From Lachnospiraceae bacterium (GTDB lineage Bacteria; Bacillota; Clostridia; Lachnospirales; Lachnospiraceae), in the NCBI GenBank assembly GCA_017412055.1, contig JAFQOW010000016.1, positions 39,869 through 103,868 on the forward strand: a DNA stretch of 64,000 nucleotides, in the 5' to 3' direction. Position numbers and translations under genes: made by a program. Positions 17,603 to 27,014 of the stretch are shown here, piece after piece (position 1 is the stretch's first letter; each line of letters starts with the position of its first letter). The notes below the pieces were generated by a model, which did not search any database, was not told the origin of the DNA, and saw nothing but the letters and a program-made list of their open reading frames with translations.

Positions 17603-20056
17603 ATGACAAATAGATTTAAAGATAATAAATATGAGGTTTTAGCGCCAGCTGGCTCTTTTGAGTGCATGCTGGCTGCTTTTAATGCAGGTGCTGATGCAGT
17701 GTATGTGGGTGGTCAGATGTTTGGAGCAAGAGCCTTTGCTGACAATTTTAATACAGAAGAATTAATTGAAGCTATTGATTATGCTCATATTCATAATAAA
17801 AAACTGTTTTTGACAGTAAATACTCTTTTGAAAAATCAAGAGATAGAATCTATGCTTATAGAATATTTAAAACCATTGTATGAAGCTGGACTAGATGCAG
17901 TAATTGTGCAGGATTTTGGAGTATTAACTCTTATAAAAAAACATTTTCCTTTAATGGATGTTCATGCAAGTACACAGATGACAGTTACCGGAAGTTCATT
18001 TGCAAAAGAGTTAAAGAGATTAGGGGTTACAAGAATCGTACCAGCTAGAGAACTTTCCTTAAAAGAAATTGAAAACATATACAATGAGACAGGCTTAGAG
18101 ATAGAATGCTTTGTTCATGGTGCATTGTGTTATAGTTATTCAGGAATGTGTTTACTTAGTAGTTTGATAGGTGGACGAAGTGGTAATAGGGGACGTTGTG
18201 CACAGCCATGTAGATTACCTTATGATGCTATATTTGACGATTTATCAATTAAAGGTCAATACCCATTAAGTCCTAAAGATTTATGCACACTTAAGCTTTT
18301 ACCAAAAATATTGAAAGCTGGTGTGTACTCTTTAAAAATCGAAGGAAGAATGAAAAAGCCAGAATATGTAGCCAGTGTGACAGCAATGTACAGAAAGTAT
18401 GTAGATATGTTTGTCAAAAATGGAGAAGATAAATATATGGTGTCAGAAGATGACATAAAAGAACTTATGGATATATATAATAGAGGCGGTTTTACTGACG
18501 GCTATTATACCAAGCATAACGGAAAAGATATTATGTCTTTAGAGCGTCCTAATCATATGGGGGTAAAAGTAGCAACCATAAAAAGATACGATGAAAACAA
18601 AGGTCAAATAGTTGCAAAAGCCCTAGAAAATATTTCATCTGATGATGTTCTAGAGATATTTACAGGCAATGGTCAAGGTATATATGTAAAAACTGACAAT
18701 ATATTAAAGGATAAAGAGTTTATTATAAGCTTTAACAAGATAACTTCCTCAAAAAATGAAAGATTAGATAAGAAGAGTATAGCTAGATTTGCATTGCCTA
18801 AAACAGATATAATGAGAACAAGAAATAATACATTAATAAAAAATATACAGAATAAGTATATTATTAAATCAGATTCAAACGCATTATCTGTAGGTGGAAA
18901 TATTACTATTGTAGAAAATGCTCCAATTACAGTAAATATGTGGCATAAAGAGAATTATGTAAACTTATCAGGGAGCATTCCAGATATAGCTACTAATAGG
19001 CCAGTATGCGAAGGTGATATATATAAACAGTTCAATAAAACCGGTGGGACAGATTTTAAACTAGATATGAATGATTTTACAGTAACCCTAGCCGATGGTT
19101 TGTTTGTAAATATCAAAGAATTGAATCAATTAAGACGAGAAGCATTGGAAAAGCTAAAAGAGCAAATACTTGCTTCTTATAAGCGTGTATATTTTAAACC
19201 AGTAGAACATATATCTTCTATTGATGATTTATGTTATAAAAAAAGGGAAGATAATGCAACTACAAAAGCTATGATGATAACAACTCTTGTATCAAATGAA
19301 GCTCAGCTTGAGGCAGTTATTTTAAATGAATCTGTAAATATAATATATGCGGAAGCTGATATGTTTAAAGAGAATATAGAGGATAAATGGCATATATTTA
19401 TAGATAAGGCTCATACTTATAATAAAAAGCTTATATTGGCATTGCCTTATATAACAAGAGAACATGGTAGACATTTTATTGTTAAAAATAAAGAAATAAT
19501 ATTTAATCAAAATTTTGATGGATATATGTTTAGAAATCTTGAAGCATATATGCTATTTAAGAATATGGGTATATCATGTAAATATATAGTGTTTGATAAT
19601 ACTATTTACGGAATTAATAATTATTCAGTTGAGTTCCTTAAAAGATATAAGCCAGATTTATTAACAGCTTCCTATGAGCTGAATAAGAATGAGCTTGAAC
19701 ATTTAGATAATGATAATATGGAATTGTGCGTATACGGATATATTCCTGTTATGATAAGTGCAGGTTGCATTAAAAAATCATATAATAAGTGCAACAAGTT
19801 GGATGAATTTATTCAATTAAAAGATAGACTAGGTAATATATTTATGGTTAATAATCACTGTGAATATTGCTATAATATAATTTATAACAGCACACCATTA
19901 TATATATGCGATTTGCTTGACAATGATAAAACCATAAAGGCCAGGGCTATTAGATATACTTTCATTAACGAAAGCCCTAAGGATATAGTAAATATTTTAT
20001 CAGGACATCCTGTAGAGAAATATACCAGAGGACACTTTAAAAGAGGGGTAGAATAA
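17603..20056 (+). CDS. U32 family peptidase with DUF3656-type C-terminal region
   Basis: An 817-aa cytoplasmic protein. The U32 signature is at about residues 165-185 (ECFVHGALCYSYSGMCLLS), followed by GGRSGNRGRCAQPCRLPY and the SPKDLCTL / GVYSLKIEGRMK blocks, so the iron-sulfur-binding U32 core is intact. Relatives such as RlhA and TrhP hydroxylate rRNA or tRNA bases rather than act as proteases, so an RNA-modifying role is more likely than peptidase. C-terminal NHCEYCYN may give another metal ligand pair. ATG 17603 follows GAGG by 6 bases; an in-frame TTG at 17591 overlaps the terminator. The stop shares a base with the next ATG. Confidence 0.85.
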   Translation: MTNRFKDNKYEVLAPAGSFECMLAAFNAGADAVYVGGQMFGARAFADNFNTEELIEAIDYAHIHNKKLFLTVNTLLKNQEIESMLIEYLKPLYEAGLDAVIVQDFGVLTLIKKHFPLMDVHASTQMTVTGSSFAKELKRLGVTRIVPARELSLKEIENIYNETGLEIECFVHGALCYSYSGMCLLSSLIGGRSGNRGRCAQPCRLPYDAIFDDLSIKGQYPLSPKDLCTLKLLPKILKAGVYSLKIEGRMKKPEYVASVTAMYRKYVDMFVKNGEDKYMVSEDDIKELMDIYNRGGFTDGYYTKHNGKDIMSLERPNHMGVKVATIKRYDENKGQIVAKALENISSDDVLEIFTGNGQGIYVKTDNILKDKEFIISFNKITSSKNERLDKKSIARFALPKTDIMRTRNNTLIKNIQNKYIIKSDSNALSVGGNITIVENAPITVNMWHKENYVNLSGSIPDIATNRPVCEGDIYKQFNKTGGTDFKLDMNDFTVTLADGLFVNIKELNQLRREALEKLKEQILASYKRVYFKPVEHISSIDDLCYKKREDNATTKAMMITTLVSNEAQLEAVILNESVNIIYAEADMFKENIEDKWHIFIDKAHTYNKKLILALPYITREHGRHFIVKNKEIIFNQNFDGYMFRNLEAYMLFKNMGISCKYIVFDNTIYGINNYSVEFLKRYKPDLLTASYELNKNELEHLDNDNMELCVYGYIPVMISAGCIKKSYNKCNKLDEFIQLKDRLGNIFMVNNHCEYCYNIIYNSTPLYICDLLDNDKTIKARAIRYTFINESPKDIVNILSGHPVEKYTRGHFKRGVE

Positions 20057-21369
20057 TGATAGATGCTATTATTGTAAGTATAAAATATGCAATTATTTTT
20101 TTAATGGCTATTTATACATATGAAAGTTTTAGAGCGATTAAAAATATAAAGAATGAAAAGGATATAGTTAAGCAAAAGAAATTTTGTTTTAAACAGTCAT
20201 TTTTATTCTTTATTATTCATGGATTAATGTATACATCTATATATTTGCATACATTTCAGGATAAAATAATTATATTTTACGGTGCACAGCTTATTTATTT
20301 TTTACTCTTAATAGAGATAAGCAAGTTATATTGTAAATATCATAATCGTCAATTATTAAATGTAATGTCTATGATGCTTATGATAGGCTTTGTTATGCTT
20401 ACAAGACTGTCTATAGATAAAGCTTACAGACAATTTTTGTTTTGTGTTATAGCCACGATTATGGCTAGTGGTATATCATATATTATGAAAAAGATAAAAA
20501 ATCTTAGAGAATATCATTATATTTTTGCCATAATTGGAATAGGCGCACTATGTGCAGTGTATGCAATTGGAAGGGTGACATATGGTGCTAAATTATCTAT
20601 AGATTTAGGCTTTGTTTCTATACAGCCTTCTGAATTTGTCAAAATTACATACATTATGTTTTTAAGTGGATTATTACACAAGGTTCAGAATTGGAAAACA
20701 ATTCTTTTATCAGGAATATTAGCAGGTATACATATTGTGGTGTTGGTTTTGTCAAGCGATTTAGGAACTGCACTTATATTTTCTGTTGCTTATATATTTA
20801 TCTTATATATGTCAACAGGAAAATTATATTATCTATTTGGAGGACTAAGCTTAGGAAGTGCGGCCGCCTATTTAGGATATAAATTATTTTATCATGTACA
20901 AGTACGAGTGGCTGCATGGCTTAATCCATGGCCGATTATAGATGATAAGGGCTATCAGATAACACAGTCATTATTCGCTATAGGTACAGGTGGCTTATTT
21001 GGATTAGGTTTATTTGAAGGAATCCCAAATTCAATTCCTGTAGTAGATCAGGATTTTATATTTTCAGCTATTTCAGAGGAATTAGGCGTGTTCTTTGCCA
21101 TATGCTTAATTATGTTAAGCCTAAATGTTTTCTTGATATTTATAAATACAGCTCTTAAATGTCAGGATAATTATTATCGCCTATTATGCGCAGGCTTAGC
21201 TGTGATTTATGGTTTTCAAGTGTTTTTAACTATCGGTGGAGCTATTAAGATGATTCCGTCTACTGGTGTGACATATCCTCTTATAAGCTATGGTGGTAGT
21301 TCGCTTGTATCCACAATTTTTATGTTCTTTATTATACAGGGGGTAAAAATAAATGAAAAACAACAATAA
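20056..21369 (+). CDS. FtsW/RodA/SpoVE family peptidoglycan glycosyltransferase
   Basis: SEDS-family polymerase of lipid II; integral membrane. The 437-aa protein is longer than RodA because of an N-terminal extension with about three extra helices. SEDS features: FVSIQPSEFVKI, LSSDLGTALIFSVAYIFILYMS with the catalytic Asp, AWLNPWP, GYQITQSLFAIGTGGLFGLGL and the C-terminal TGVTYPLISYGGSSL. It is coupled to the class B PBP gene that overlaps it by 17 bp, forming a polymerase/transpeptidase pair similar in layout to actinobacterial rodA-pbpA. Elongation, division or sporulation use cannot be decided from sequence. Confidence 0.92.
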   Translation: MIDAIIVSIKYAIIFLMAIYTYESFRAIKNIKNEKDIVKQKKFCFKQSFLFFIIHGLMYTSIYLHTFQDKIIIFYGAQLIYFLLLIEISKLYCKYHNRQLLNVMSMMLMIGFVMLTRLSIDKAYRQFLFCVIATIMASGISYIMKKIKNLREYHYIFAIIGIGALCAVYAIGRVTYGAKLSIDLGFVSIQPSEFVKITYIMFLSGLLHKVQNWKTILLSGILAGIHIVVLVLSSDLGTALIFSVAYIFILYMSTGKLYYLFGGLSLGSAAAYLGYKLFYHVQVRVAAWLNPWPIIDDKGYQITQSLFAIGTGGLFGLGLFEGIPNSIPVVDQDFIFSAISEELGVFFAICLIMLSLNVFLIFINTALKCQDNYYRLLCAGLAVIYGFQVFLTIGGAIKMIPSTGVTYPLISYGGSSLVSTIFMFFIIQGVKINEKQQ

Positions 21370-22753
21370 TATTATGAAAACAACATATATTTTCACAGGT
21401 CTTTTTGTGCTGTTGGCTGTATATTTGGTTGGATATATTGTTTTACAAAGCAAGAAGGATATAAATAACACATATAATAAAAGGCAAGATATCCTGGCGC
21501 AAAAAGTAGTTAGAGGCACAATATATTCCAATGATTTAAAACCTTTAGCTATGACAAAATTAGATGAAAACAATGAGGAATATAGATATTATCCATATGA
21601 TGAGCTTTTTTGCCACATTGTTGGCAGCTTTGATAAGGGACAATACGGCTTAGAATTAGCTTACAATTTTGATTTGCTCACAGCGAATTCATCTATAGTG
21701 CAGGAAGTAGTCGCTGAAGTAAATGGTGTAAAATTACAAGGTAACAGTATAAAGACAACCCTTGACATAAATCTTCAGGAAATATGTCTTAATGCATTGG
21801 GTGATTATGAAGGCTCTGTTGTACTTATGGATGCTCAAACAGGTGATATATTATCTATGGTTTCAAAGCCATACTATAATCCCAATGATATAGCTAATAT
21901 TTGGGATGATATAAAAAATAGTGATAATGGTATATTGATAAATAGAGCTACACAAGGCTTATATCCACCAGGCTCTACATTTAAGATATTTACACTGGGA
22001 GAATTTATAGACAGTCATAAGAAATCATATATTGATTATTCTTATAACTGCGAAGGAACTATAAAATTTGCTGATTTTTCTATGAGCTGTAGCTATAAGA
22101 AACCACATGGAAATGTAAATTTAGTTAATGCATTATCTAATTCCTGCAACTGTGCTTTTGTGAATATGGGAACAATGATAGATGCAGAGGTATTGAATAA
22201 ATACTGCAAGGACAGATTGTTTAATAAAGAATTGCCATTGGAAATTATGTACAATAAAAGTCAGATAACTCTCTCTAATAGCGACAGTGAATTTATAAAA
22301 TGTCAAACAGTTATAGGACAGGGAGAAACACTTGTTACACCTATTCATATGTGTATGGTTATGAGTTCTATCGTAAATGAAGGAATACTTATGAAACCAA
22401 GACTTGTAACAGAAATTTTAGACAGCTATGACAATGTTATCAAAAAGATTAATGCTGAAAAATATGATCAATTATATACTGTAGGTGAAGCAGATATCTT
22501 GAAAAAATATATGAGAGAAGTAGTTACTAATGGAACCGCATATAGACTTAATGATGATAAAATATATGTTTATGGCAAAACTGGTACTGCACAGATTAGT
22601 ACAGCAGGAAAGGCAGATTCTTGGTTTATAGGCGGTATAGAATTAGATGATAATACAAAATATGCGATAGCAGTTGTATTGGAAAATATAAACGAAAACA
22701 CTTCACCAGCAATAGTTGTCACAAAAGAAATTATTAATTCTCTTGATAAGTAA
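21353..22753 (+). CDS. Penicillin-binding protein 2 (class B transpeptidase)
   Basis: Cross-links peptidoglycan outside the membrane. The 466 aa comprise one N-terminal anchor (TYIFTGLFVLLAVYLVGYIVL), a short pedestal (RGTIYSNDLKPLAMT) and the transpeptidase domain with SxxK in PPGSTFKIF, SxN in LSNSCNCAF and KTGT in YGKTGTAQ. All three catalytic motifs are intact. It is shorter than typical PBP2 because the N-terminal module is reduced, like actinobacterial PbpA. The ATG sits inside the end of the ftsW-like gene, implying translational coupling. Confidence 0.92.
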   Translation: MKNNNNIMKTTYIFTGLFVLLAVYLVGYIVLQSKKDINNTYNKRQDILAQKVVRGTIYSNDLKPLAMTKLDENNEEYRYYPYDELFCHIVGSFDKGQYGLELAYNFDLLTANSSIVQEVVAEVNGVKLQGNSIKTTLDINLQEICLNALGDYEGSVVLMDAQTGDILSMVSKPYYNPNDIANIWDDIKNSDNGILINRATQGLYPPGSTFKIFTLGEFIDSHKKSYIDYSYNCEGTIKFADFSMSCSYKKPHGNVNLVNALSNSCNCAFVNMGTMIDAEVLNKYCKDRLFNKELPLEIMYNKSQITLSNSDSEFIKCQTVIGQGETLVTPIHMCMVMSSIVNEGILMKPRLVTEILDSYDNVIKKINAEKYDQLYTVGEADILKKYMREVVTNGTAYRLNDDKIYVYGKTGTAQISTAGKADSWFIGGIELDDNTKYAIAVVLENINENTSPAIVVTKEIINSLDK

Positions 22754-22771
22754 AAAAAATATGTGTATACT
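22743..22771 (+). promoter_or_regulatory. Sigma-A promoter of the Nudix-queH pair
   Basis: TTGATA (22743-22748), 17-bp spacer, TATACT (22766-22771); overlaps the stop of the PBP gene and lies 46 bp before the ATG at 22817. Confidence 0.65.
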
Positions 22772-22816
22772 AAAGTTAAGTCACTTGACACACCATGAAA
22801 AGCAGGAGGATTCAAT

Positions 22817-23266
22817 ATGGAAGCAACCAGCTGTGGAGGTGTGGTTATATTTCGTGGTAAAGTTTTAGTTCTTTATAAGTGTATTAAAAACAAATATGAA
22901 GGCTGGGTTTTGCCTAAGGGAACCGTAGAAGAGGGCGAGGATCATATGTCCTGTGCTTTAAGAGAGGTTCGTGAAGAAAGCGGCGTAAAAGCTTCAGCTA
23001 TTAAGTACATTGGAAAAAGCCAGTATTCCTTCAATGTTGGTGAAGATGTAATCAACAAAAATGTCCATTGGTATTTAATGATGGCTGATAGCTATTATAC
23101 CAAACCACAACGAGAAGAGTATTTTCTTGATTCGGGTTTTTACAAATTTCACGAAGCATATCATTTGCTTAAGTTTTCCAACGAAAAGCAAATCCTTGAA
23201 CAAGCCTATGCGGAATATTCAGAATTGAAACGTAGAAATTTGTGGGGAACAAAAAAATACTACTAA
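22817..23266 (+). CDS. Nudix hydrolase
   Basis: A 149-aa protein with a complete Nudix box, GTVEEGEDHMSCALREVREESGV (described here by its key residues G, E, REVREE and G at about 38-60), which binds Mg2+ and hydrolyses nucleoside diphosphate-linked compounds. The start SCGGVVIFRGKVLVLYK and GWVLPKG are typical of diadenosine-polyphosphate or small-nucleotide Nudix enzymes. The substrate cannot be named. AGGAGG precedes the ATG; queH follows after 11 bp. Confidence 0.88.
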   Translation: MEATSCGGVVIFRGKVLVLYKCIKNKYEGWVLPKGTVEEGEDHMSCALREVREESGVKASAIKYIGKSQYSFNVGEDVINKNVHWYLMMADSYYTKPQREEYFLDSGFYKFHEAYHLLKFSNEKQILEQAYAEYSELKRRNLWGTKKYY

Positions 23267-23277
23267 AAAGAGGCAGT

Positions 23278-23889
23278 ATGAACGTAAATTATCAAAAGGT
23301 TTTAGATGAAACCATCAAAAAAATCCAACTGAATAATGAAGTTCCAAGCTTGCTCATTCATAGCTGCTGCGCGCCTTGCAGCAGCTATTGTTTGGAGTAT
23401 CTTAGTGAATATTTCAAAATCACTGTACTATACTATAATCCTAATATATTTCCGAAGGAAGAATATGATTTCAGAGCAAAAGAACAAGAACGATTTATCA
23501 ATAAATTGCCGACAAAGTATCCTATATCATTTAAGGAAGCGCCATATTCACCAGAAGAATTCTATACCATTGCAAAAGGTTTAGAGAAAGAACCTGAAGG
23601 TGGAGAAAGATGTACTAAATGTTATCGATTAAGATTAGAATATACTGCAAAATTAGCAAAAGAGTTAAATATGGATTATTTTACAACTACATTGTCCATA
23701 AGCCCTCTTAAGGATGCTAAAAGGCTTAATTATATTGGGTTGGAATTGGAAGAAATATATAAAGTGCCTTATCTTGTTTCGGATTTTAAGAAAAAAAATG
23801 GGTATAAGAGAAGTGTAGAATTATCGAAAGAGTACGAAATGTATAGACAGAATTTTTGTGGCTGCGTATATTCCAACACAAATACATAA
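23278..23889 (+). CDS. queH: Epoxyqueuosine reductase QueH
   Basis: Reduces epoxyqueuosine in tRNA to queuosine, the last step of Q synthesis, in bacteria lacking QueG. The 203-aa protein has the QueH cysteine motifs: HSCCAPCSSYCLEYL near the start, EGGERCTKCYRLRLEYTAKLA in the middle, TTLSISPLKD, and CGCVYS at the C-terminus. ATG 23278 follows AGAGG; an in-frame upstream start at 23242 would overlap the Nudix gene and lies before the conserved part. No other queuosine gene is visible in the window. Confidence 0.92.
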   Translation: MNVNYQKVLDETIKKIQLNNEVPSLLIHSCCAPCSSYCLEYLSEYFKITVLYYNPNIFPKEEYDFRAKEQERFINKLPTKYPISFKEAPYSPEEFYTIAKGLEKEPEGGERCTKCYRLRLEYTAKLAKELNMDYFTTTLSISPLKDAKRLNYIGLELEEIYKVPYLVSDFKKKNGYKRSVELSKEYEMYRQNFCGCVYSNTNT

Positions 23890-23898
23890 AATAAATGC

Positions 23899-23927
23899 TT
23901 GCAAATCTTAAAACTTTATGATAATAT
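23899..23927 (+). promoter_or_regulatory. Sigma-A promoter of tRNA-Leu
   Basis: TTGCAA (23899-23904), 17-bp spacer, TAATAT (23922-23927), 21 bp before the tRNA 5' end. Confidence 0.65.
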
Positions 23928-23948
23928 AATGCGGTGTCAAAAACACAA

Positions 23949-24031
23949 GCTGGTGTGGCGGAATGGCAGACGCATCAGACTCAAAATCTGACGTGGGCAA
24001 CCACGTGCGGGTTCAAGTCCCGCCACCAGCA
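23949..24031 (+). tRNA. tRNA-Leu(CAA)
   Basis: Class II tRNA of 83 nt. Acceptor stem GCTGGTG/CACCAGC, anticodon arm TCAGA-CTCAAAA-TCTGA giving anticodon CAA (reads UUG), long variable arm CGTGGGCAACCACG, T arm GCGGG-TTCAAGT-CCCGC, discriminator A. CCA is not encoded. It has its own promoter and a terminator 4 bp downstream. Confidence 0.96.
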
Positions 24032-24034
24032 TTA

Positions 24035-24061
24035 AACCTAGCTTATCGCTAGGTTTTTTTT
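24035..24061 (+). terminator. Terminator of tRNA-Leu
   Basis: AACCTAG (24035-24041) and CTAGGTT (about 24048-24054) pair around a short loop and are followed by a run of T. Confidence 0.85.
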
Positions 24062-24157
24062 GATATAGAAAAGTTCTCTGAACTTCCTATATCATAAAAA
24101 ACGCTCCGCGAGGAATTCACAAAGTATCACACATAACTACTTTGCCAATTGAAGAAA
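24062..24157. repeat. Degenerate repeat remnant between tRNA-Leu and polA
   Basis: Non-coding. It contains a small hairpin (GATATAG at 24062 to CTATATC near 24093, with AAGTTC/GAACTT inside), then CGCTCCGC (24102-24109), then AAGTATC, and ends with CTTTGCCAATTGAAGAA (24140-24156). Those last 17 bases are the exact reverse complement of the left terminus (13783-13799) of the 658-bp palindrome, and AAGTATC and AAAGTTCT also occur near the element's ends. I read it as a deleted copy or solo end of that element. Confidence 0.6.
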
Positions 24158-24170
24158 CCATTAAAAAACA

Positions 24171-24199
24171 TTGAAATTGCGTTGTATTTGGTGTATACT
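24171..24199 (+). promoter_or_regulatory. Sigma-A promoter of polA
   Basis: TTGAAA (24171-24176), 17-bp spacer, TATACT (24194-24199), leaving a leader of about 78 nt before the polA ATG. The leader shows no recognised riboswitch. Confidence 0.7.
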
Positions 24200-24283
24200 A
24201 GAATGAGGTTTAGTCTGTCCTTTTATAGGATGATGATTTAAGACAGTTATGTGATAACTACGACTTAATTTTAGGAGGCAACA

Positions 24284-27001
24284 ATGGCTGGTAAGCTTGT
24301 ATTAATAGATGGACATAGTATATTGAACAGAGCATTTTATGGTGTTCCTGATTTGACTAATTCTGAGGGACTTCATACCAATGCAGTGTATGGTTTTTTA
24401 AATATTATGTTCAAAATTTTAGATGAAGAAAAACCAGATTATTTAACAGTGGCTTTTGATGTTAAGCATAAGACATTTAGACATGAAATGTTTGCAGAGT
24501 ATAAGGGTACTAGAAAACCTATGCCAGCAGAGCTCCATGAGCAGGTTCCTGTTTTGAAGGATCTTCTTAAAGCTATGAATATTCAGGTAATGGAGCTTCC
24601 AGGATATGAAGCTGATGATTTACTTGGAACTGTTGCAAAACGAGCTGATGAAGATGGCATTGATGTAAGAGTAGTATCAGGTGATAGAGATTTGCTTCAG
24701 CTTGCCACAGATAGAATAATGATAAGAATACCTAAGACAAAGATGGGAAAAACAGAGGTAGAGAATTATTATGCCAAGGATGTCTTAGAAAAATATCAGG
24801 TTTCTCCTTTAGAATTTATAGATTTAAAGGCTCTCATGGGTGATACTGCTGATAATATACCGGGTGTGGCTGGAATTGGTGAAAAGATGGCCACAAAGAT
24901 TATTTCCACATATCATTCTATTGAAAATGCTTATGAAAATATAGAAAATATAGAGCCGAAAAGAGCAGGAAAATTGTTAGGTGAAGATTATGAATCAGCA
25001 AAATTAAGCAAAGTTCTTGCTACAATCAATACAGATGCACCTATAGATATTGATTATAAGAATGGTACTTTAGATAATATGTATAACAATGACGCTCTTG
25101 CTATAATAAAAAGGCTTGAGTTTAAAAAGCTAGCAGAAAAGTTTTTATCAAATGGAGCCGATGGCACAAATGCTCAATCTTTTAATTTGGATGAGAAAAT
25201 TGTAAAAATAAGCGAAACAAAGATAGATTATGAAGCTTTATCGAAGGCGAAATGTGTAGGCTTACAGATATTTGAAGTAGGAGATGAAAGTAATGAGCCT
25301 ACTCAGATTACATTTGATTTTTTAAATACAGAGTCAAATGATAATAAAGAGATTTATGCAGCAAGCTTTAGTTATATTTTAGATGAAAAAGAGTATGTAT
25401 ATTATGTGGAATTTAGTTCAAAGACCAATGTAAGATTATTTATTGAAAATATTACAAAAAATGATACAGAAATAGCCTTATTTGAATTAAAAAAGCATTT
25501 AAAGGCATTTGAAATAGAAGACATATTAGAGAATAACAATGTGTTAGAAATTAATCTTATGGCATATCTTATGAACCCATTAAGAGATTCATATAATTAC
25601 GAAAACATTGCCAGAGAATATCTGGAGCTTGATTTACCTAGTATCGAAGAGCTACTTGGTAAAAGTAATATAAAAGATTTGTACAAGGATAATCAACATA
25701 ATGTTATTATGTTAACTTGTTTTTGTTCATATGTAGCCGCTAAGGCTTCAAATGTATTAAAAAACAAGCTATTAGATGCATCTATGTGGAATTTGTATTT
25801 GCATATAGAATTGCCTTTGGTATATGCATTGGATAGAATGGAGAAGGAGGGTATACTTGTCAACGCTACAGAGCTTAAAGAATATGGCAATGTACTTAAG
25901 GAAAAGATATCCATTATAGAAAAAGAAATATATGAGGAAATTGGAGAAGAGTTTAATATCAATTCTTCTAAACAATTAGGCGAAATTTTATTTGGTAAGA
26001 TGGGCTTGCCTGGCAGTAAAAAGACAAAAACAGGTTATTCTACATCAGCAGATGTTTTGGAAAAACTAGCACCTGATTATCCTGTTGTTAATAAAATATT
26101 GGAATATAGACAGCTTACAAAGCTTAAATCCACATATGCAGATGGATTAGCTGTATATATAAAGGACGATGGAAGAATTCATGGTAACTTCAATCAAACT
26201 ATAACTGCTACAGGAAGAATAAGCTCTACAGAGCCGAATTTACAGAATATTCCTATACGAATGGAAATGGGAAAGGCTTTCAGAAAGGTATTTATTCCAA
26301 AGGATGACTATATATTTGTAGATGCTGATTATTCACAGATTGAATTAAGAATCCTAGCACATATGTCAGGTGATGAATCACTTATAGATGCATATAATTC
26401 AGCTAAAGATATTCATAGAATCACAGCATCTAAGGTGTTTAAAATTCCGTATGAAGAAGTATCTGAAGCTATGCGTAGAAATGCAAAGGCAGTTAATTTT
26501 GGAATAGTATATGGAATAAGCTCCTTTGGATTAAGTCAGGATTTGAGCATTAGCAGAAAGGAAGCTAATGAATATATAAAGCAATACTTTGAAACTTATC
26601 CAGGTATAAAGAGCTTTTTAGATAAAACTATAGATGATGCAAAAAAAGACGGATATGTTAAAACATTATTTAATCGTATAAGACCTATTCCAGAATTAAG
26701 TTCAAGCAATTTTATGCAAAGAAGCTTTGGCGAGAGAATCGCTATGAATTCTCCAATACAAGGTACTGCTGCCGATATTATGAAAATCGCTATGGTAGCT
26801 GTAGATAAAAAGATTAAGGATATGAAACTAAAATCTAAAATTGTATTGCAGGTACATGATGAGCTTCTCATAGAAGCAAGTAAGGATGAAGTGGATTTAA
26901 TCTGTGATATTGTCAAGGAATCAATGATGAATGCAGCAGACCTTAAGGTTAAGCTTGATATTAATATAGCAAAGGGATTAAATTGGTTGGACGCTCATTA
27001 A
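24284..27001 (+). CDS. polA: DNA polymerase I
   Basis: Removes RNA primers and fills gaps. The 905 aa comprise an N-terminal 5'-3' exonuclease (LIDGHSILNRAFYG, YEADDLLGTVAKRA, VVSGDRDLLQL, LMGDTADNIPGVAGIGEKMA; about 1-290), a central 3'-5' exonuclease-like domain and the polymerase (GRISSTEPNLQNIPIR, DADYSQIELRILAH, RRNAKAVNFGIVYGIS, QVHDELLIEA). The central domain lacks the DxE motif expected at its start (CVGLQIFEVG is found), so proofreading is probably lost, as in Bacillus Pol I. AGGAGG precedes the ATG. coaE follows after 13 bp. Confidence 0.97.
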   Translation: MAGKLVLIDGHSILNRAFYGVPDLTNSEGLHTNAVYGFLNIMFKILDEEKPDYLTVAFDVKHKTFRHEMFAEYKGTRKPMPAELHEQVPVLKDLLKAMNIQVMELPGYEADDLLGTVAKRADEDGIDVRVVSGDRDLLQLATDRIMIRIPKTKMGKTEVENYYAKDVLEKYQVSPLEFIDLKALMGDTADNIPGVAGIGEKMATKIISTYHSIENAYENIENIEPKRAGKLLGEDYESAKLSKVLATINTDAPIDIDYKNGTLDNMYNNDALAIIKRLEFKKLAEKFLSNGADGTNAQSFNLDEKIVKISETKIDYEALSKAKCVGLQIFEVGDESNEPTQITFDFLNTESNDNKEIYAASFSYILDEKEYVYYVEFSSKTNVRLFIENITKNDTEIALFELKKHLKAFEIEDILENNNVLEINLMAYLMNPLRDSYNYENIAREYLELDLPSIEELLGKSNIKDLYKDNQHNVIMLTCFCSYVAAKASNVLKNKLLDASMWNLYLHIELPLVYALDRMEKEGILVNATELKEYGNVLKEKISIIEKEIYEEIGEEFNINSSKQLGEILFGKMGLPGSKKTKTGYSTSADVLEKLAPDYPVVNKILEYRQLTKLKSTYADGLAVYIKDDGRIHGNFNQTITATGRISSTEPNLQNIPIRMEMGKAFRKVFIPKDDYIFVDADYSQIELRILAHMSGDESLIDAYNSAKDIHRITASKVFKIPYEEVSEAMRRNAKAVNFGIVYGISSFGLSQDLSISRKEANEYIKQYFETYPGIKSFLDKTIDDAKKDGYVKTLFNRIRPIPELSSSNFMQRSFGERIAMNSPIQGTAADIMKIAMVAVDKKIKDMKLKSKIVLQVHDELLIEASKDEVDLICDIVKESMMNAADLKVKLDINIAKGLNWLDAH

Positions 27002-27014
27002 AGCAAGGAGAATT

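Noticed and set aside
24200..24283. Riboswitch in the polA leader
   Set aside because: Short, with only a small hairpin; no known aptamer core.
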